Below, in pieces: positions 11,966 to 23,373 of a stretch of DNA of 64,000 bases (within the stretch, counting starts at the first letter, position 1; the number at the start of each line of letters is the position of its first letter). Source of the DNA: Euphorbia lathyris (lineage: Eukaryota; Streptophyta; Magnoliopsida; Malpighiales; Euphorbiaceae); NCBI RefSeq assembly GCF_963576675.1, contig NC_088918.1, forward strand, positions 59,849,501 through 59,913,500, in the 5' to 3' direction. The notes under the pieces were generated by a model. The model did no database searches. It was not told the DNA's origin and was given only the letters and a program-made list of their open reading frames with translations. Position numbers and translations under genes: made by a program.

Positions 11966-14577
11966 TCATCGCCCCAACAAAGCAACACGGTCTTTCTGGA
12001 TTGTTTGTGTTAGATTCATGTCAAAGAGCTCACATCGTATAGGCATCTCCATTTCATAAAAGGGATTCTTCAAGACATAATCTGTGTACAATTCATATAT
12101 GACTCTCAAGAGACTCTCCATATTTGGAGTTCCTGGTTCGCAGACCACAAAGAACTTTGTTCCTGAAGGAGAAAAAGGAACAAAAAGATCACGCTATGTA
12201 AATGAATGTGTAGAATAACAGTAAGCAGCATAGAGAATAATTGTATTTTGTTTTTCTGTTGAGAATTAATTTCTCAAAAGTTACCTGTCTACCAACTCAA
12301 ATCTCACATCAATCCCCTAGCCTAACAGACTCCAGCTAACAGCCGAAACCATGAGTCCCTTTAAGTCTAACCTACCCTTATTCTCTCTATCTGTTCTCTA
12401 TCAAAAGCTCCCAAAATCGGAAATGATGAACTATTTAATTGTTGAGACAAGCACCCAATAATAAATACTTAACCCTTTCCACTGATCATATGATATTAGA
12501 AAGCTGCAATTCACATGCCCAAATAACTTGGCAACAATAATCCTCAAGTGAGATTTAAGGCAATAAAAAGAAAGAAGCTCTTGACAAATATTTTTACTTC
12601 GTTGATTGATTTTTAACTGTTGGTGCTTCTCACCATATTATTCTAATGCTCTAGACTTGGTTAAGAAAATAAACTAACAAGCAAAAGCTCAACATATTTA
12701 AACGTATTGTGATAATACTTAAAAGGGTAATTAATTTATTAGTCCCTATATTTTGACAAAACACACTGTTTAGTCCCTATATTTTCGAAAACACATGGTA
12801 AGATCCCTAACATTTTTCTCAGTGAACTGTTTAGTCCTTCCGTCTGTTTGTTAGATTTTTTACCGTTTATGACTTCGGAAATGATGAAATTACCCTTTAC
12901 TATTTACCTTCAAACTTCAGAAGAGGAAATCCAATTTAGAAGAAGAAGCTATTTATATGGAGAACAAGAAAAAGAACATTTACCCAATGCTTACGAATTT
13001 GAACGATTAAGAAGAAAATCAAGAAGAAGAACACTCAAAGTTGATTTCAGATGCATTAGAGTTTAAAGGAAAGGAAAATAAAGGAAAAGAAGAACGCAAA
13101 TCCAAATTGACTAACAGAATCTTCATGAGAGTCTAACGGTAGAGACTAAACAGTTCACCGAGAAAAACGTTAGGGACTAAACAGTTCACTGAGAAAAACG
13201 TTAGGAACTTTACCGTGTGTTTTTAAAAATATAGGGACTAAATAGTGTGTTTCGTCAAAATATAGGGACTAATAAATTAATTACCCTACTTAAAAGTATA
13301 AAACTTGTGAGTTAACAATGTCAGTAATTGGACACAAAAGCAACAAGAGAAATGAGTATCCTTATCATTTATTATCCTAGAATCTCATGCAATTCATTTG
13401 ATAATGAGAATGTTAATAAGATTTAAAGTTTTGGGTACCAGTAAGGGACTGAAAGCAATGCAGGTCAAACGTATCAGCTTCTAGGAGTTCAATGCCTGAA
13501 CAACCAAGAGTTGGAGATAGCTGCTGAGAGATGGCATGCATGGAATGCCATAAACTAGCCACTCTTAAACTGTCATTTGTGTCCATCCGTCCATGAGTAC
13601 CATAATCCTAATATTCTCCAATACAAGATAAGCAAAAGATCATCAAACAAGCCTGACATTCAGTTCTTATAAAATACTAATAATAATAAAGTTAAATTCA
13701 GTGAAAACCTCAATTATATGAAGAAACATCGCACTCTGCACTAATGAGCTTTTTCACACATTTGGACTATTCTATCACAGTAAAATACAAGGGTGCAATG
13801 ATCCTAAGTATCCCTAAATGTATTATTATTAGTACAGTTTCCCTGCCATATTAAGAGCCCAGAGTACTTCTAGCTGTTTGTACCATTTTACATACAGGTG
13901 CCAAATTTTGATCATTCCCTCCAACTCTTCCTAATTTCATTGACCAAACACAGAAAAGCAAATCTTGCAGATTCTGTTTGAATCTTATGTATTTCGACTG
14001 CCTAACATAATGTAAATATCAGAGCCTCTACTTCTATATTATACATTGACTAATCTCCCTTCACTGATTGAAGACAGGCAGAACAAGGATTTGGAAGCAG
14101 TACATAAACACACCAGCTTCTAAATTTAATAACAATTTCAAGTGCTTCTCATCCTGATTCAATAGAGATAAATTTATCAGCCTTTTGTATATAATTTCCT
14201 GTACACCATTACAAACAAATTCCACATAAATCAAACAGAGCATAAGGAATATCATTTACATTACTCGGGATTATATAATTGCTAAACTGACGAATAAATG
14301 CCAGATCAAATCTAAGCTTCCAATTTGTGATTTACTAATTCTCTCTTGAACTAAATCGTAGATTTACTTAGAAAATTCTTATAATTCCGCTTCAACCAAT
14401 CTCTAAAAAATGAAAGGCAACCATTGATCTTAATAAGCAAATTCTTCAATACAGTAAAACACGACTGTAAGTAATTCCAGAGAAACAAAGCCACGAAAGT
14501 CGAAGGAGTGGTGATACCTTGTAAAAGATCAGACCGCCTGACTTGTTGATGATGTAAAGGCTATAAATCGAGGCCAT
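11966..14577 (-). CDS. TRAPPC4: TRAPP complex subunit 4 (TRS23-like), 3 exons
   Basis: TRAPP complexes tether vesicles and activate Rab GTPases in ER-Golgi and Golgi traffic; this subunit belongs to the core with a SNARE-like (longin-type) fold. Exons on the minus strand are 14577-14518, 13607-13439 and 12162-11966, all with GT-AG introns; joined they give 141 residues, the usual plant length. The protein starts [20 protein letters not shown] and ends [16 protein letters not shown], highly similar to the plant TRS23 homologue as I remember it. The first exon encodes exactly the first 20 residues. Intron 1 is about 910 bp; intron 2 (13438-12163) contains a Mutator-type MITE. The gene is divergent from the ABCI gene at 14904. 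No defect is visible, so it should be functional. Confidence 0.95.
12725..13286. mobile_element. Mutator-type MITE in TRAPPC4 intron 2
   Basis: TIRs of roughly 130 bp begin GGGTAATTAATTTATTAGTC at 12725 and at the opposite end at 13286. The 9-bp direct repeat TACTTAAAA flanks it at 12716-12724 and 13287-13295. The length is 562 bp. An internal open frame at 12848-13066 has no recognisable domain. The insert lies away from both splice sites. Confidence 0.88.
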
Positions 14578-14903
14578 ATCAGAGAAACTTTCTCGAAATC
14601 AAAACAAAGCGGAAGAAAAAAAACCTAATGAGAAAAATGTAAACAGTAATCGAAATCAGTTCAGTTCTCCCCCACTAGGAGCAAATTACTCTTTCCTAAG
14701 CTCTGTTCAAACAAATCAGATCTGAACCGTCCATATCCTGGGAGGTGGGTAGGGCCCACATTTTAAAGCTTCAATTGTGCCACGTGTTTCCATATTTTCC
14801 TACGTTTTGTATTAAAAGGGCAGAGTCTGAAAGGGGAGGGAGAACATTTATACATTCAACAACTTTTAACTGATTTCATTGAATTGAAGGAAGTGAGGGA
14901 AAA
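14578..14903. promoter_or_regulatory. Shared divergent promoter of TRAPPC4 and ABCI20-like gene
   Basis: Only 326 bp separate the two start codons, so both 5' UTRs and core promoters must lie here. Visible elements are a G-box CACGTG at 14781-14786 (context GCCACGTGTTTCC) and GGGCCCA at 14752-14758, which holds a TGGGCC site II-type motif on the minus strand, common in plant housekeeping genes. No clear TATA box is seen for TRAPPC4; a weak AT-rich site lies near 14810-14816 for the ABCI gene. Confidence 0.7.
14781..14786. promoter_or_regulatory. G-box CACGTG
   Basis: A palindromic CACGTG lies 118 bp before the ABCI start codon. G-boxes bind bZIP and bHLH factors such as HY5 and PIFs. From memory, ABCI20/21 in Arabidopsis are light-responsive and linked to HY5, which would fit, but binding is not shown by sequence alone. 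Confidence 0.5.
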
Positions 14904-17663
14904 ATGGCAGTCGTGGAGGTTCATGAACCAGCAATAGAGATAAATGGTCTCAGATTCACATATCCAGGTATCGACGGACACCCGCCGCCTGGTTCTAAAC
15001 CTTTGATTGATGATTTCTCTCTCGCTCTTAATTCCGGTCACCGATGTCTTCTTGTTGGATCCAATGGCGCTGGTTCGTATCATCTTTACATACTTTTTGT
15101 ATTTGATATATTATAAGATTTTGAGGTTTAAAAGTCCTTCTCAGTTTCAGAAGAAAATGGTCGTATATTGTTTGCTAGGATTTTCTTATGTTGAAGGAAG
15201 TTACTTAGTGAGATAGTGGTTCTTCGTGGAATCACTATAAACATATGTGATTCTATGCATTCCAAAAATTGAAATCATAATTTTAACTTAGCTGCATTTC
15301 TAATGTACTTGAAATTCTGAACTGTAATTCCATTTTATGAATAGGGAAAACCACCATACTGAAGATATTGGGAGGAAAGCACATGGTGGAACCTCATATG
15401 GTTCGTGTTTTAGGCAGGTCTGCTTTTCATGACACCGGCTTGACCACATCTGGTGATCTTTCTTATCTTGGAGGAGAGGTTAGTTTTTTTCCCCAATTAT
15501 GTTTTGCTTTTAGTTCATATTTACCTATATTGTTGGATCTTCGAATAGGATTAGGTTCAAGGGTGTTAACATTTTATTAACAAGCAATGGATACAAACTT
15601 CTCTCGTTCGATTAGTGTACTAGAGAATTGCTTGATAACAATTGAATTTTGTGATAGAGAACTGCCCATGGTGATTTCATTTTCTAATAGATAATTGCCA
15701 TAATGATTACAAGCAATGAAGCAGATGAAAATAACTCTATGGAGTTATGTTTATTCTAATTGCTAGATGGGGAATGGTATAGGCAGTAGCATTTCTGCGT
15801 TTTGTTTCCATATCAGTTTCGTTTCTGCTTCCATTTCCGTTTCCTAGCTATGTTTCTTTAGAAATAACGTTTCTCGTTCGTTTCCGTGCAATATAGGTAT
15901 AGGCTAATATTACTTATGGTTTTTCTTTTGGTCATGTGATAAACATTTTGCAAAATATCAAGCTATGAACAATTACTCTTTTTGTTTCTTCACCAATATT
16001 ATGCATTTTGAGAATTGACTATCTCAAAAATTCATTTTGTATTGTCCTCTCAATCAAGGTTTTCTTCTGTAGTGGAGACGAGAAGTTGCTTTTGCTGGGT
16101 TTGATGTTCCCATACAAATGGATGTTTCTGCAGAGAAAATGATAAGTGGTGTAGCCGGAATTGATCCTCAAAGAAGAGCTGAGCTAATCAAGGTAGAATT
16201 TCAATGAGCCCTACTAGTAGTTTTTTGGATTAAATCATGGAAAGTTCTTGTTAACAAGCATCTGTTTTCTCAAATAGATTCACTAAATATATGCATTTAT
16301 AGAACTCTTTATTCTATATGAGGAATTATGTGTACCAATTTAGAAGATAATGATCAAATGAATTTGGTCATTAACCGTTAGATCTAGGCTTATTAAATTT
16401 GAGCCTTAGGATATTTTGAATATCCACCATAGGATTTTAATAAGTATGGATCTAACGGTGAATGACCAAATTCTACATAGTCGTTAAGGTCCATGTGATC
16501 AAAACCGTGAGTAAGTAACCACATAATTTAATCAATTTACTCCTTCAGACAATAAAAGAAGTGCGGAAGTAATTAATATGTTCTATTCATGCAACTTTTG
16601 AGAATCTTTACTTAATTAGAAGTTCATCTAACAGTGTTATGTTCATACAATTTTTTAGAATCTTAACTTATTAATTATTTGGCTGCCAACATCAGTATAA
16701 GAATGCAATTTGCTTTCTTGATGTGATAGGTATTAGATATTGATCTGTCATGGAGATTGCACAAGGTTTCTGATGGTCAGAGAAGGCGAGTGCAAATATG
16801 CATGGGACTGTTAAGGCCATATAAAGTATGTTCATCCTCTGCCCTTTTTTTCAATCAAAGTTTCAGATCTTTTAAGTTGTGCTCTCTGTTTATTTAGCCA
16901 TCTCATTTTCTTTCAGCAAGCTTTCAAGGTTTTGTATGAAGATGCTCCCTTTTTTTGTATGTCTCATCTCATCCACCTGCGCCTTTATGTAGGTTCTTCT
17001 TCTTGATGAGATAACAGTCGACCTTGATGTACTAGCAAGGGCTGACCTTCTGAAGTTCTTAAGAAAGGAATGTGAAGAAAGAGGTGCGACAATTATTTAT
17101 GCGACACATATATTTGACGGACTAGAAGATTGGCCAACACATATTGTATGTATTTTTTTTCTTTTCAATAACTATTCAATGCATCTACATAGTACTTGTC
17201 CCACTCAATGTTATAAGTAATCTCTTTTTCTACCAGGTGTATGTGGCTCATGGAAAGTTGCAACTGGCACTGCCAATGGCAAAAGTAAAGGAGACGAGCA
17301 ATTTGTCGCTTATGGTAAGTTATAAAGCTCAACTCGTAATTTTACAGCCATTTCAGTTTAGTGATTGTCAAGATATCGTAGATTCGGTTGTTTTATAGGA
17401 CCTGATAACATATGAACATGCAGAGAACAGTAGAGAGCTGGCTCAGGAAAGAAAGAGATGAAGAGAGAAGGAGAAGAAAGGAAAGAAAGGAAAGTGGTCT
17501 TCCAGAATATGAAAAACAAATCGATGGAAGTCGTGTTACTGGTGATCCAGCTAAAGCTTCTGTTCGCGTCATGAACAATGGTTGGGCTGCAGGAAGACTA
17601 CATTCAACCATTGCAGGTGAAGATAACTTTTCCTTAAGCTCGAATAGAGTTTTGAGGCAGTGA
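14904..17663 (+). CDS. ABCI20: ABC transporter I family ATPase, ABCI20/21-like, 7 exons
   Basis: A soluble ABC-type ATPase without membrane segments, related to yeast CAF16. Exons are 14904-15072, 15345-15478, 16073-16192, 16730-16825, 16993-17145, 17237-17314 and 17424-17663; all introns are GT-AG and the phases join to 329 residues. Visible motifs are Walker A GSNGAGKT (52-59, split by intron 1), a degenerate signature VSDGQ (154-158) in place of the usual SGGQ, Walker B LLLDE (175-179) followed by ITVDLD instead of the common P-T-x-x-LD, and the switch His of ATH at 212. The C-terminus holds an Arg/Lys/Glu-rich helix (about 258-275). Arabidopsis ABCI19/20/21 are, as I recall, ER-associated and linked to cytokinin response in seedlings; the transported substrate, if any, is unknown. 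The choice between ABCI20 and ABCI21 rests on the neighbour TRAPPC4. The gene looks intact. Confidence 0.94.
16345..16500. repeat. Fold-back repeat in ABCI20 intron 3
   Basis: The left arm at 16360-16396 (GAATTTGGTCATTAACCGTT onward) is repeated inverted at 16435-16473. The two arms of about 37 bp are separated by about 40 bp. It is MITE-like; no flanking duplication was established. Confidence 0.6.
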
Positions 17664-18120
17664 ATGTTGAGATAACAAAAAAGAAACGTAAAAGTAGTAC
17701 CATTTCTACACATATGAGTTGTTTACATTAAATTTGTGGAGTAAACATGGAAAGGAACATTGAAATTCAACAAAATATCTGTACAAGTTCATTATCTAGT
17801 GAAAATCTATAAATATCATATTTATGATTCCCTTATGTACCCATTTCAATTTATTTTGAAGATCAGTAAAATTACTGAACTCTTTTTTCTAGTTGCTGGT
17901 CTCAGTGCTTAATATCAGCTTTGGGCCTGGAAAGAAAAGTCTAATAAAGCCAGAAGCTGCAATATAAGCACGCGTTTGGTTTAAACTTCAGAATCGGAAT
18001 GATAGGGAATTGAAATTGGAATAAGCATTTAATAATTTTATTTGGTTTAATCCGGAATGGGAATATATATATATATATATATATTTATTTATTTATTTCA
18101 TATCCCTATCTCTCCAACCA
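17664..18120. other. 3' flank of ABCI20 with AT microsatellite
   Basis: 3' UTR and flank of the ABCI gene. From about 17970 a GCGTTTGGTTTAAAC-type stretch resembles the end of a MITE. A run of TA dinucleotides occupies 18066-18084. No gene is seen. Confidence 0.5.
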
Positions 18121-18660
18121 CTTTTTTTTTTTTTTTTTTGATAAAAGTGTCATATTTCATTTCATAGAATCATAAAGTACAAATACAACACAATAAAACT
18201 TCCCACCCATACAGGCTATAGCCAGTATAAGATCCACATAGGGAAAAAAATAGACTACAAAGAGCAAGATAAAGACTACAAAGAGCAAGAAAAATACTAC
18301 AAAAAGCAATAAAAAACCACAAAGGGTACAAATACAACAAAATAGAAATCATATACTTCTCGGAAGTCGAATCCCATTGAAAAACAGCTGTAATCCATTC
18401 TTCATCATCTAGCCTCTTTCGGACATTCGGATCTGAGTCCTTTCTTTTTTTGCAACCACGCAAGATCTGCGGACAAGATGAACCTTTTCCGCTCTTGCTA
18501 AGACCGAAAAAAGAATAAATGATAAAAGTATAGCTAACAGGTGTAGATCTGACGAAAAAGAGATTCGAGAAAGTATATAGACTTCAAACTAGAAAGAAAA
18601 GATAAAACTGAAGCTAAAGAAACAAAAACTAAAACATAAATGAGAGGAAGAAGGAAGACA
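18121..18660 (-). mobile_element. 5'-truncated LINE tail with poly(A)
   Basis: The plus strand starts with a T run at 18121-18139, the poly(A) tail of a minus-strand retroelement. The following stretch shares an extended block with 46500-46675 (TGCTCTTTGTAGTC units, GGCTATAGCC, TGTATGGCTGG-like, then TGATTCTATGG). This marks two copies of one LINE 3' UTR. A short open frame (18463-18170) with repeated LALCSL reflects the simple repeats and is probably not a protein. A family-A LTR is inserted just beyond, and the sequence after it (20183 onward) may continue the same LINE. Confidence 0.6.
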
Positions 18661-18678
18661 AGTTTCCTTCTTCCTCCT

Positions 18679-20177
18679 TGTTGAGCGATTTCCGCAAGTG
18701 CACGGTATACGCTAACAAAAACTTATTTTGAACCGGTTAAACTTACTTATAAGATTTATAGTAAGGAAAATCGTTAAATCGGATTTGGTTTTGAAATTGT
18801 TAGAATGAGAATTAGATTAGAGTATGAAGACGTTAGAAAATATTCTGATTTAAGAATGAATTTGCAAGACATGAACGTTTAGTACTTTTTAGAAAAGTAA
18901 ACAAATATATTCGTTTGCATTAAGCAAAGAAAACAACTTTAAACTTTGTATAAATTATAACGATGAAATAAATGACGGAACCTCTAATTTTTAGGCTTTG
19001 AACTGTAGTCAATCCTCCTACGGTCGGGTTAGATCGCTACCTTAACCAAATTAAAACTCTTTCGAGATAGAAATTTATCTAAGTTGTTCAACAAAGTTTC
19101 CTTGTAAAGATTTTGAATTAAACTACGTTTTAATGAAAACACCAGCATCAATCCACTTCGGATCCTTTACCAAAGTGCTGCATAAAAATCTATCGAATAG
19201 AACGGACTTTATTAGATGAAATATAAATTGATACAAGTTTACAGAGAACAAGGAGCATGAAAACATCCTACGACTTGCAAGTGAACGGGTTGTCAATCCT
19301 TTCCTTGGGTTTCGTTAGAGTTTGGCAGGTTCAGGGGCGGATTCTCTACTCAATCTTCTCGCTGAATCTTCGGAATAGAGACTGGTCTATCTACTACCAA
19401 AATGTAAACTAAATTTGAACAATGTCTAAACGCTACTGTGTTTGTTATTATTGAATAAACAATGTGTGTACATCATATTGCTTTGAACAGAATCGAACTT
19501 CTAATCTCTGACTCATTTCTGAGTCAGAGTTTCTGCATAACTCTTACACTAATCTTAAAATCTAACTCTCTCATCATCTTTTCAACTCTCCATCAACTCT
19601 TTATTTATAGATGTTGAAGAGTCGTGATTGAAGTGTCGTGTCCGTTGTGGAGGGTCGTGTCCGCTGTGGAGGGTCGTTTCTATCCACCCGAACGAACGCG
19701 TTTCTTGGATTTTAAACATGTGTTTGTTGTGCTGCAAAGGCTGCTGATCTTACCGAGAATAATTAATTCTTGGCCGAGAATGGGGAAGTGAAATTTCAGC
19801 CTTCGGACGAAAAGGAGAGGCGCTGGATTTTAGCGTGTCGCGACCGAGAATTTGGATTCTCGGTCGCGGCCCCAAAATTCTCTACCGAGAATTTGTTTCC
19901 TCAACCGAGAATTTGACATTTCTTCTGTTTCTGACCTCGTCTTTGTCCTCGTTTTGGTGTAATTTGATCTTCGTCGTTTTTAACTCCTTTTGTAGGGTTT
20001 TTATTCTGTTTTTAACCTATTTTCGTTCCTATTTGGATTTTACCAAATATTTAGGTACCTTACAAGAAAGAAACATATTCGAGCGTAAAAATATTCTAAA
20101 CAGGTATAAACAGCACGAATTCGAAGCAAAACTGATGTAATTATTGATGATATTTTAGGTATATTTTGGGCTTAACA
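18679..20177 (-). mobile_element. Solo LTR, family A, copy 2
   Basis: On the minus strand the element starts TGTTAAGCCCAAAATATACC at 20177 and ends GCGGAAATCGCTCAACA at 18679. It is flanked by the 5-bp duplication CTCCT (plus strand) at 18674-18678 and 20178-20182. Termini match copy 1 at 7966. It contains several copies of ACCGAGAATT between 19755 and 19920 and a short GTGTCCG(C/T)TGTGGAGGGTC tandem at about 19640-19675. No internal retrotransposon region is attached. Confidence 0.88.
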
Positions 20178-20182
20178 CTCCT

Positions 20183-21579
20183 CTAAGAGAACCTGAACAA
20201 AAGGAGGCGAGACGGTGGCGGAAGCTTGAAAAGAAAAGGAGCAAAGGGGAAGAAAAAGGGTAGAGAGATGGAGGAGCCTCTCTCTCTACAAATCTATTCT
20301 TCTATTTGAGATACAATTAGTCTTGAGGAATGCATGCATGATTTGACCGAGGAGCTGGGAGAGTAGGCATGCAAGAAGTAGTTGTAGGACCAAGTAAAGC
20401 AACCAAGATTAGATGAGGCACCGTAGATGACTAAAAAACGAATAGAGGAAGCCTCTAAGGGTCTGAAGAAGTAAAATCTCAAACACTTATGAAGTATCGA
20501 TAAAATGGGATAAGCTCAAGCAGAGGAAGAAACGGATGAAGGTCTCCCACGGGAAATTCTTATATTATTTAAATAAAAGATGTAGTTAAGTATAATATAT
20601 GATGTAAGAAGTCGTTTGAGTTGCTCCAAGATTGAATGGTACAATTTCAAAAAATTTGGTAGAATCGTAATTTCAATTGATTCTTTTTTGGTAAATTTAC
20701 GGTTTTAACATAGATGTTTCATCATTTAAAAGGATGTTGTCCTAAAAGCTAATAAAAACATATAAAATTTCAAGAAATGGAGCATTTTGATGTTTGCTAT
20801 TAGATTCAAATTGCCCACAATTCAATAGATTGGGTTTTTCTCTGTTCTAAACTTTTTCTAGAAGTTGAAATTGGGTTTCACAAGGCTTCAATAATAAACC
20901 TATGAGCTACATAATCGAAAATAAGCTAATTAATCTGGTTAATGTTGTAGAATTGGTTTAAAAGAAGAGAAGTCAAAGAACAATGAATGTGAAAAGTTTC
21001 AGTTTTTGGTTGTTAAGTAGTTCATTTAGGTGATGATGTGTAGTTGAGAATATGGAAGTATAGTAGAGATCTCAATAATTAATTATCATCCTTTTCATCA
21101 TTTTACCGTTGTCCGTTTCTCCATTATCAATCATATAAGTTTTATTTCTTGATATTAGTATTTCTAATCTGTATTCAATTAGTGCATTCGATTACTCAGT
21201 TTCAAACTCACAAACATTTTTTTACGTGGATTCTATTCTAATTAAAATTTTCTCAGTCTCTAATTTAAACAACTTAAATTTCTATTATTATTAAAACCAC
21301 CCTTAATTGGTGCTCATTTGTGCACAGATCAATTTATTTATAATCTGAAACGGTTTATGCTCAATTAAAATTTGTATATAAACATGTTGGTATCATAAAT
21401 TGAGACCAATACCACTTAGGCATTAGAACTGGATTCTTTTTCTCAGTATTAATTTCATTAGTCGTTGAAAATCCAATTAATCCTTCCTTAAATTCTGCAA
21501 AACACAGCTGATCATGTTCAGGGTATGAAAACACCATATAAAATAATATTTAAAATTAATTAATTACTGTTTACAACAA
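20183..21579. other. Non-coding stretch; first part may be LINE remnant
   Basis: 20183-20560 may be the continuation of the LINE split by LTR copy 2 (minus strand, starts in CT-rich sequence), but no domain can be read. From 20560 to 21579 the sequence is AT-rich with no gene or clear repeat that I can support. Confidence 0.35.
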
Positions 21580-21651
21580 GCCGTCTTAGCTCAGTGGTAG
21601 AGCGCGTGGCTTTTAACCACGTGGTCGTGGGTTCGATCCCCACAGACGGCG
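21580..21651 (+). tRNA. tRNA-Lys, anticodon TTT
   Basis: A full cloverleaf can be drawn. The acceptor stem GCCGTCT pairs with AGACGGC, with discriminator G at 21651. The anticodon stem CGTGG/CCACG closes the loop CTTTTAA, with anticodon TTT at 21612-21614. The T arm is GTGGG TTCGATC CCCAC. Internal promoter boxes are present (TAGCTCAGTGG and GGTTCGATCCC). A CAACA motif precedes it directly, as is common upstream of plant tRNA genes, and a T run at about 21690 can end pol III transcription. There is no intron. Confidence 0.96.
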
Positions 21652-21769
21652 TTCTCATAATTTGTCAACGCCCTTATTTTTCCTTTTTTTGATGACAGTA
21701 ACAAAACATATAGAAATTACATCCATGGTCCATCAACTTTCTACTCACTCACGATCTTTATGGAAATTT

Positions 21770-22105
21770 CAAAAATTAAAGTTTTTTTAATTATATTTTC
21801 CATAAAATCATTATTTTTATTTTCTAAATAATAATTTTTGAATATTTCTTTACTGACTCAGGAACGTATAAAAAATTCAAAAATTAAAAGGTACCTTTAA
21901 TGTTTACTTTGTTTTTTCTACCATTGGATGAGCTTACTTTGTCAAAGTTTATCACCATCCAATGGTGGAAAAAACAAAGTAAGACTTACTTTATCAAAAA
22001 TAAAGTAAGTATAGTCTAACCCAAATTAAAGTTTTCTAAACTATATTTTTTATAAAATAATTATTTTTCATTTTCCAAATCATAATTTATAAATATTTCT
22101 CAGTA
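21770..22105. repeat. Direct repeat flanking a small fold-back element
   Basis: A block of about 90 bp (AAATTAAAGTTTT, then ATATTTTCCATAAAATCATT) at 21772-21862 is repeated in the same direction at 22022-22105. Between them lies the fold-back element at 21890-22025. Confidence 0.5.
21890..22025. mobile_element. Small fold-back element, second copy
   Basis: Shares TTTACTTTGTTTTTTC, ACCATTGGATGAG and CTTACTTTGTCAAA with the element at 5643-5800 and has the same inverted arrangement. It is non-coding. Confidence 0.65.
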
Positions 22106-22845
22106 AACAATAACTTTTCATTTATACTTAAACAAATTTAAAATTAAAAAATAATGATTACTCATAATATCATCTTTACTAGTTTTATAATGGACTTTTT
22201 AACCATTATATTACTAATATAAAGTTCATGGATTCAGTTTTGAAATTTAAAAATTATGATAAAAATAAGTGTAAAGTTTAGAGACTATAAGTGTAATTTA
22301 TGAAAAATATAGATAAGATGGGACCGTAATGACGTAATGGTGGAAATAATGGAGATAGGGAAATTGTGGGATTCTTAAAAAACAAAGCTGTATCCAACTT
22401 AGAGATTATGTGGTGTGGTAAGGTTTAGGGGAAGCAAAAGGGGTAAGAAAAAGGGGCCCACAGCAACCGATTTTTCACTTACCGAAAGTTTATTTGATTG
22501 TTATTGTCTACGACATGATAACATGCTTCAGATAAGGTATAAATGCCTTGTTTTGTTTTGTTTTTCTTATACTTAACCTAAGCTAAGCATGCATCATTCG
22601 TATAACTATTATTCTTATCTATCAAAGTTAAAAGCGGTAGCAGCAACAGAATAGATATTTATCGTGATTTATAGATATTAAATTGATATATTTTTAAATA
22701 TTTTTATATAAAGAAATTAGAAATATTCGATGTTTTCTAGTAATTAGTGGGTGATCAAATGTCCTTCCCTTAAACCCTTTTGGATCCGTCCCAAAGTAGG
22801 AAATATTTATAGCTTGTGGTTCAATTGGTAATTGATATCATACTA
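22106..22845. other. AT-rich stretch without recognised genes
   Basis: No open frame of interest and no clear repeat. A short GGGGCCCACAGC tract lies at 22453-22465. Confidence 0.4.
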
Positions 22846-22854
22846 AATAAAAAG

Positions 22855-23325
22855 GGCTTAAAGCATTATTTGGTCCTTGACCTATCCAAAATTGTGTCAT
22901 TTGGCTCCTGATCTATTATTTGGTCACATTTGGCCCTTCACCTATCCTATTTGGTGAAATTTCACCCAATTTGTATGAATGCTTAATGGAATCGTTATCT
23001 CATTGATAAGTAACGATATTTTGACACTTAAACTTAAAACGTGATATTTCTTAAAGTTTTTTTTCCACGTTATGTGGAAATAATTAATTAGATTAAAAAA
23101 AAAGAAAAAAAGAAAAAAAACAAATCCTAAACTAAAATCTATTAAGTTCAAGTGTCAAAACATCGTTACTTATCAATGAAATAATGTTTCGGTTAAATTT
23201 GAATCCAAATTGGGTGAAAGTTCACCAATTTGGGATAGATCATGGACCAAATGTGACCAAATAATAGGTCAGGGGCCAAAAGACAAAATTTTAGATAGAT
23301 CAGGGGCCAAATAGTGTTTTAATCC
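22855..23325. mobile_element. Mutator-type MITE with 9-bp duplication
   Basis: TIRs start GGCTTAAAGCATTATTTGG on the left and GGATTAAAACACTATTTGG on the right (reverse complement) and stay similar for more than 100 bp (CCAAAATTGTGTCATTTGGC type). AATAAAAAG flanks it at 22846-22854 and 23326-23334. The length is 471 bp, with no transposase. Confidence 0.85.
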
Positions 23326-23373
23326 AATAAAAAGCTATGAGAAGTTAGACACGTGAACCAATGAGATACCTTA

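Noticed and set aside
12848..13066. 72-codon frame in the TRAPPC4 intron MITE
   Set aside because: Charged but without a recognised domain; it lies inside a non-autonomous element with no sign of expression.
18170..18463. 97-codon minus-strand frame with repeated LALCSL
   Set aside because: It follows simple repeats of a LINE 3' UTR also found at 46.5 kb; the repeat explains the peptide pattern.
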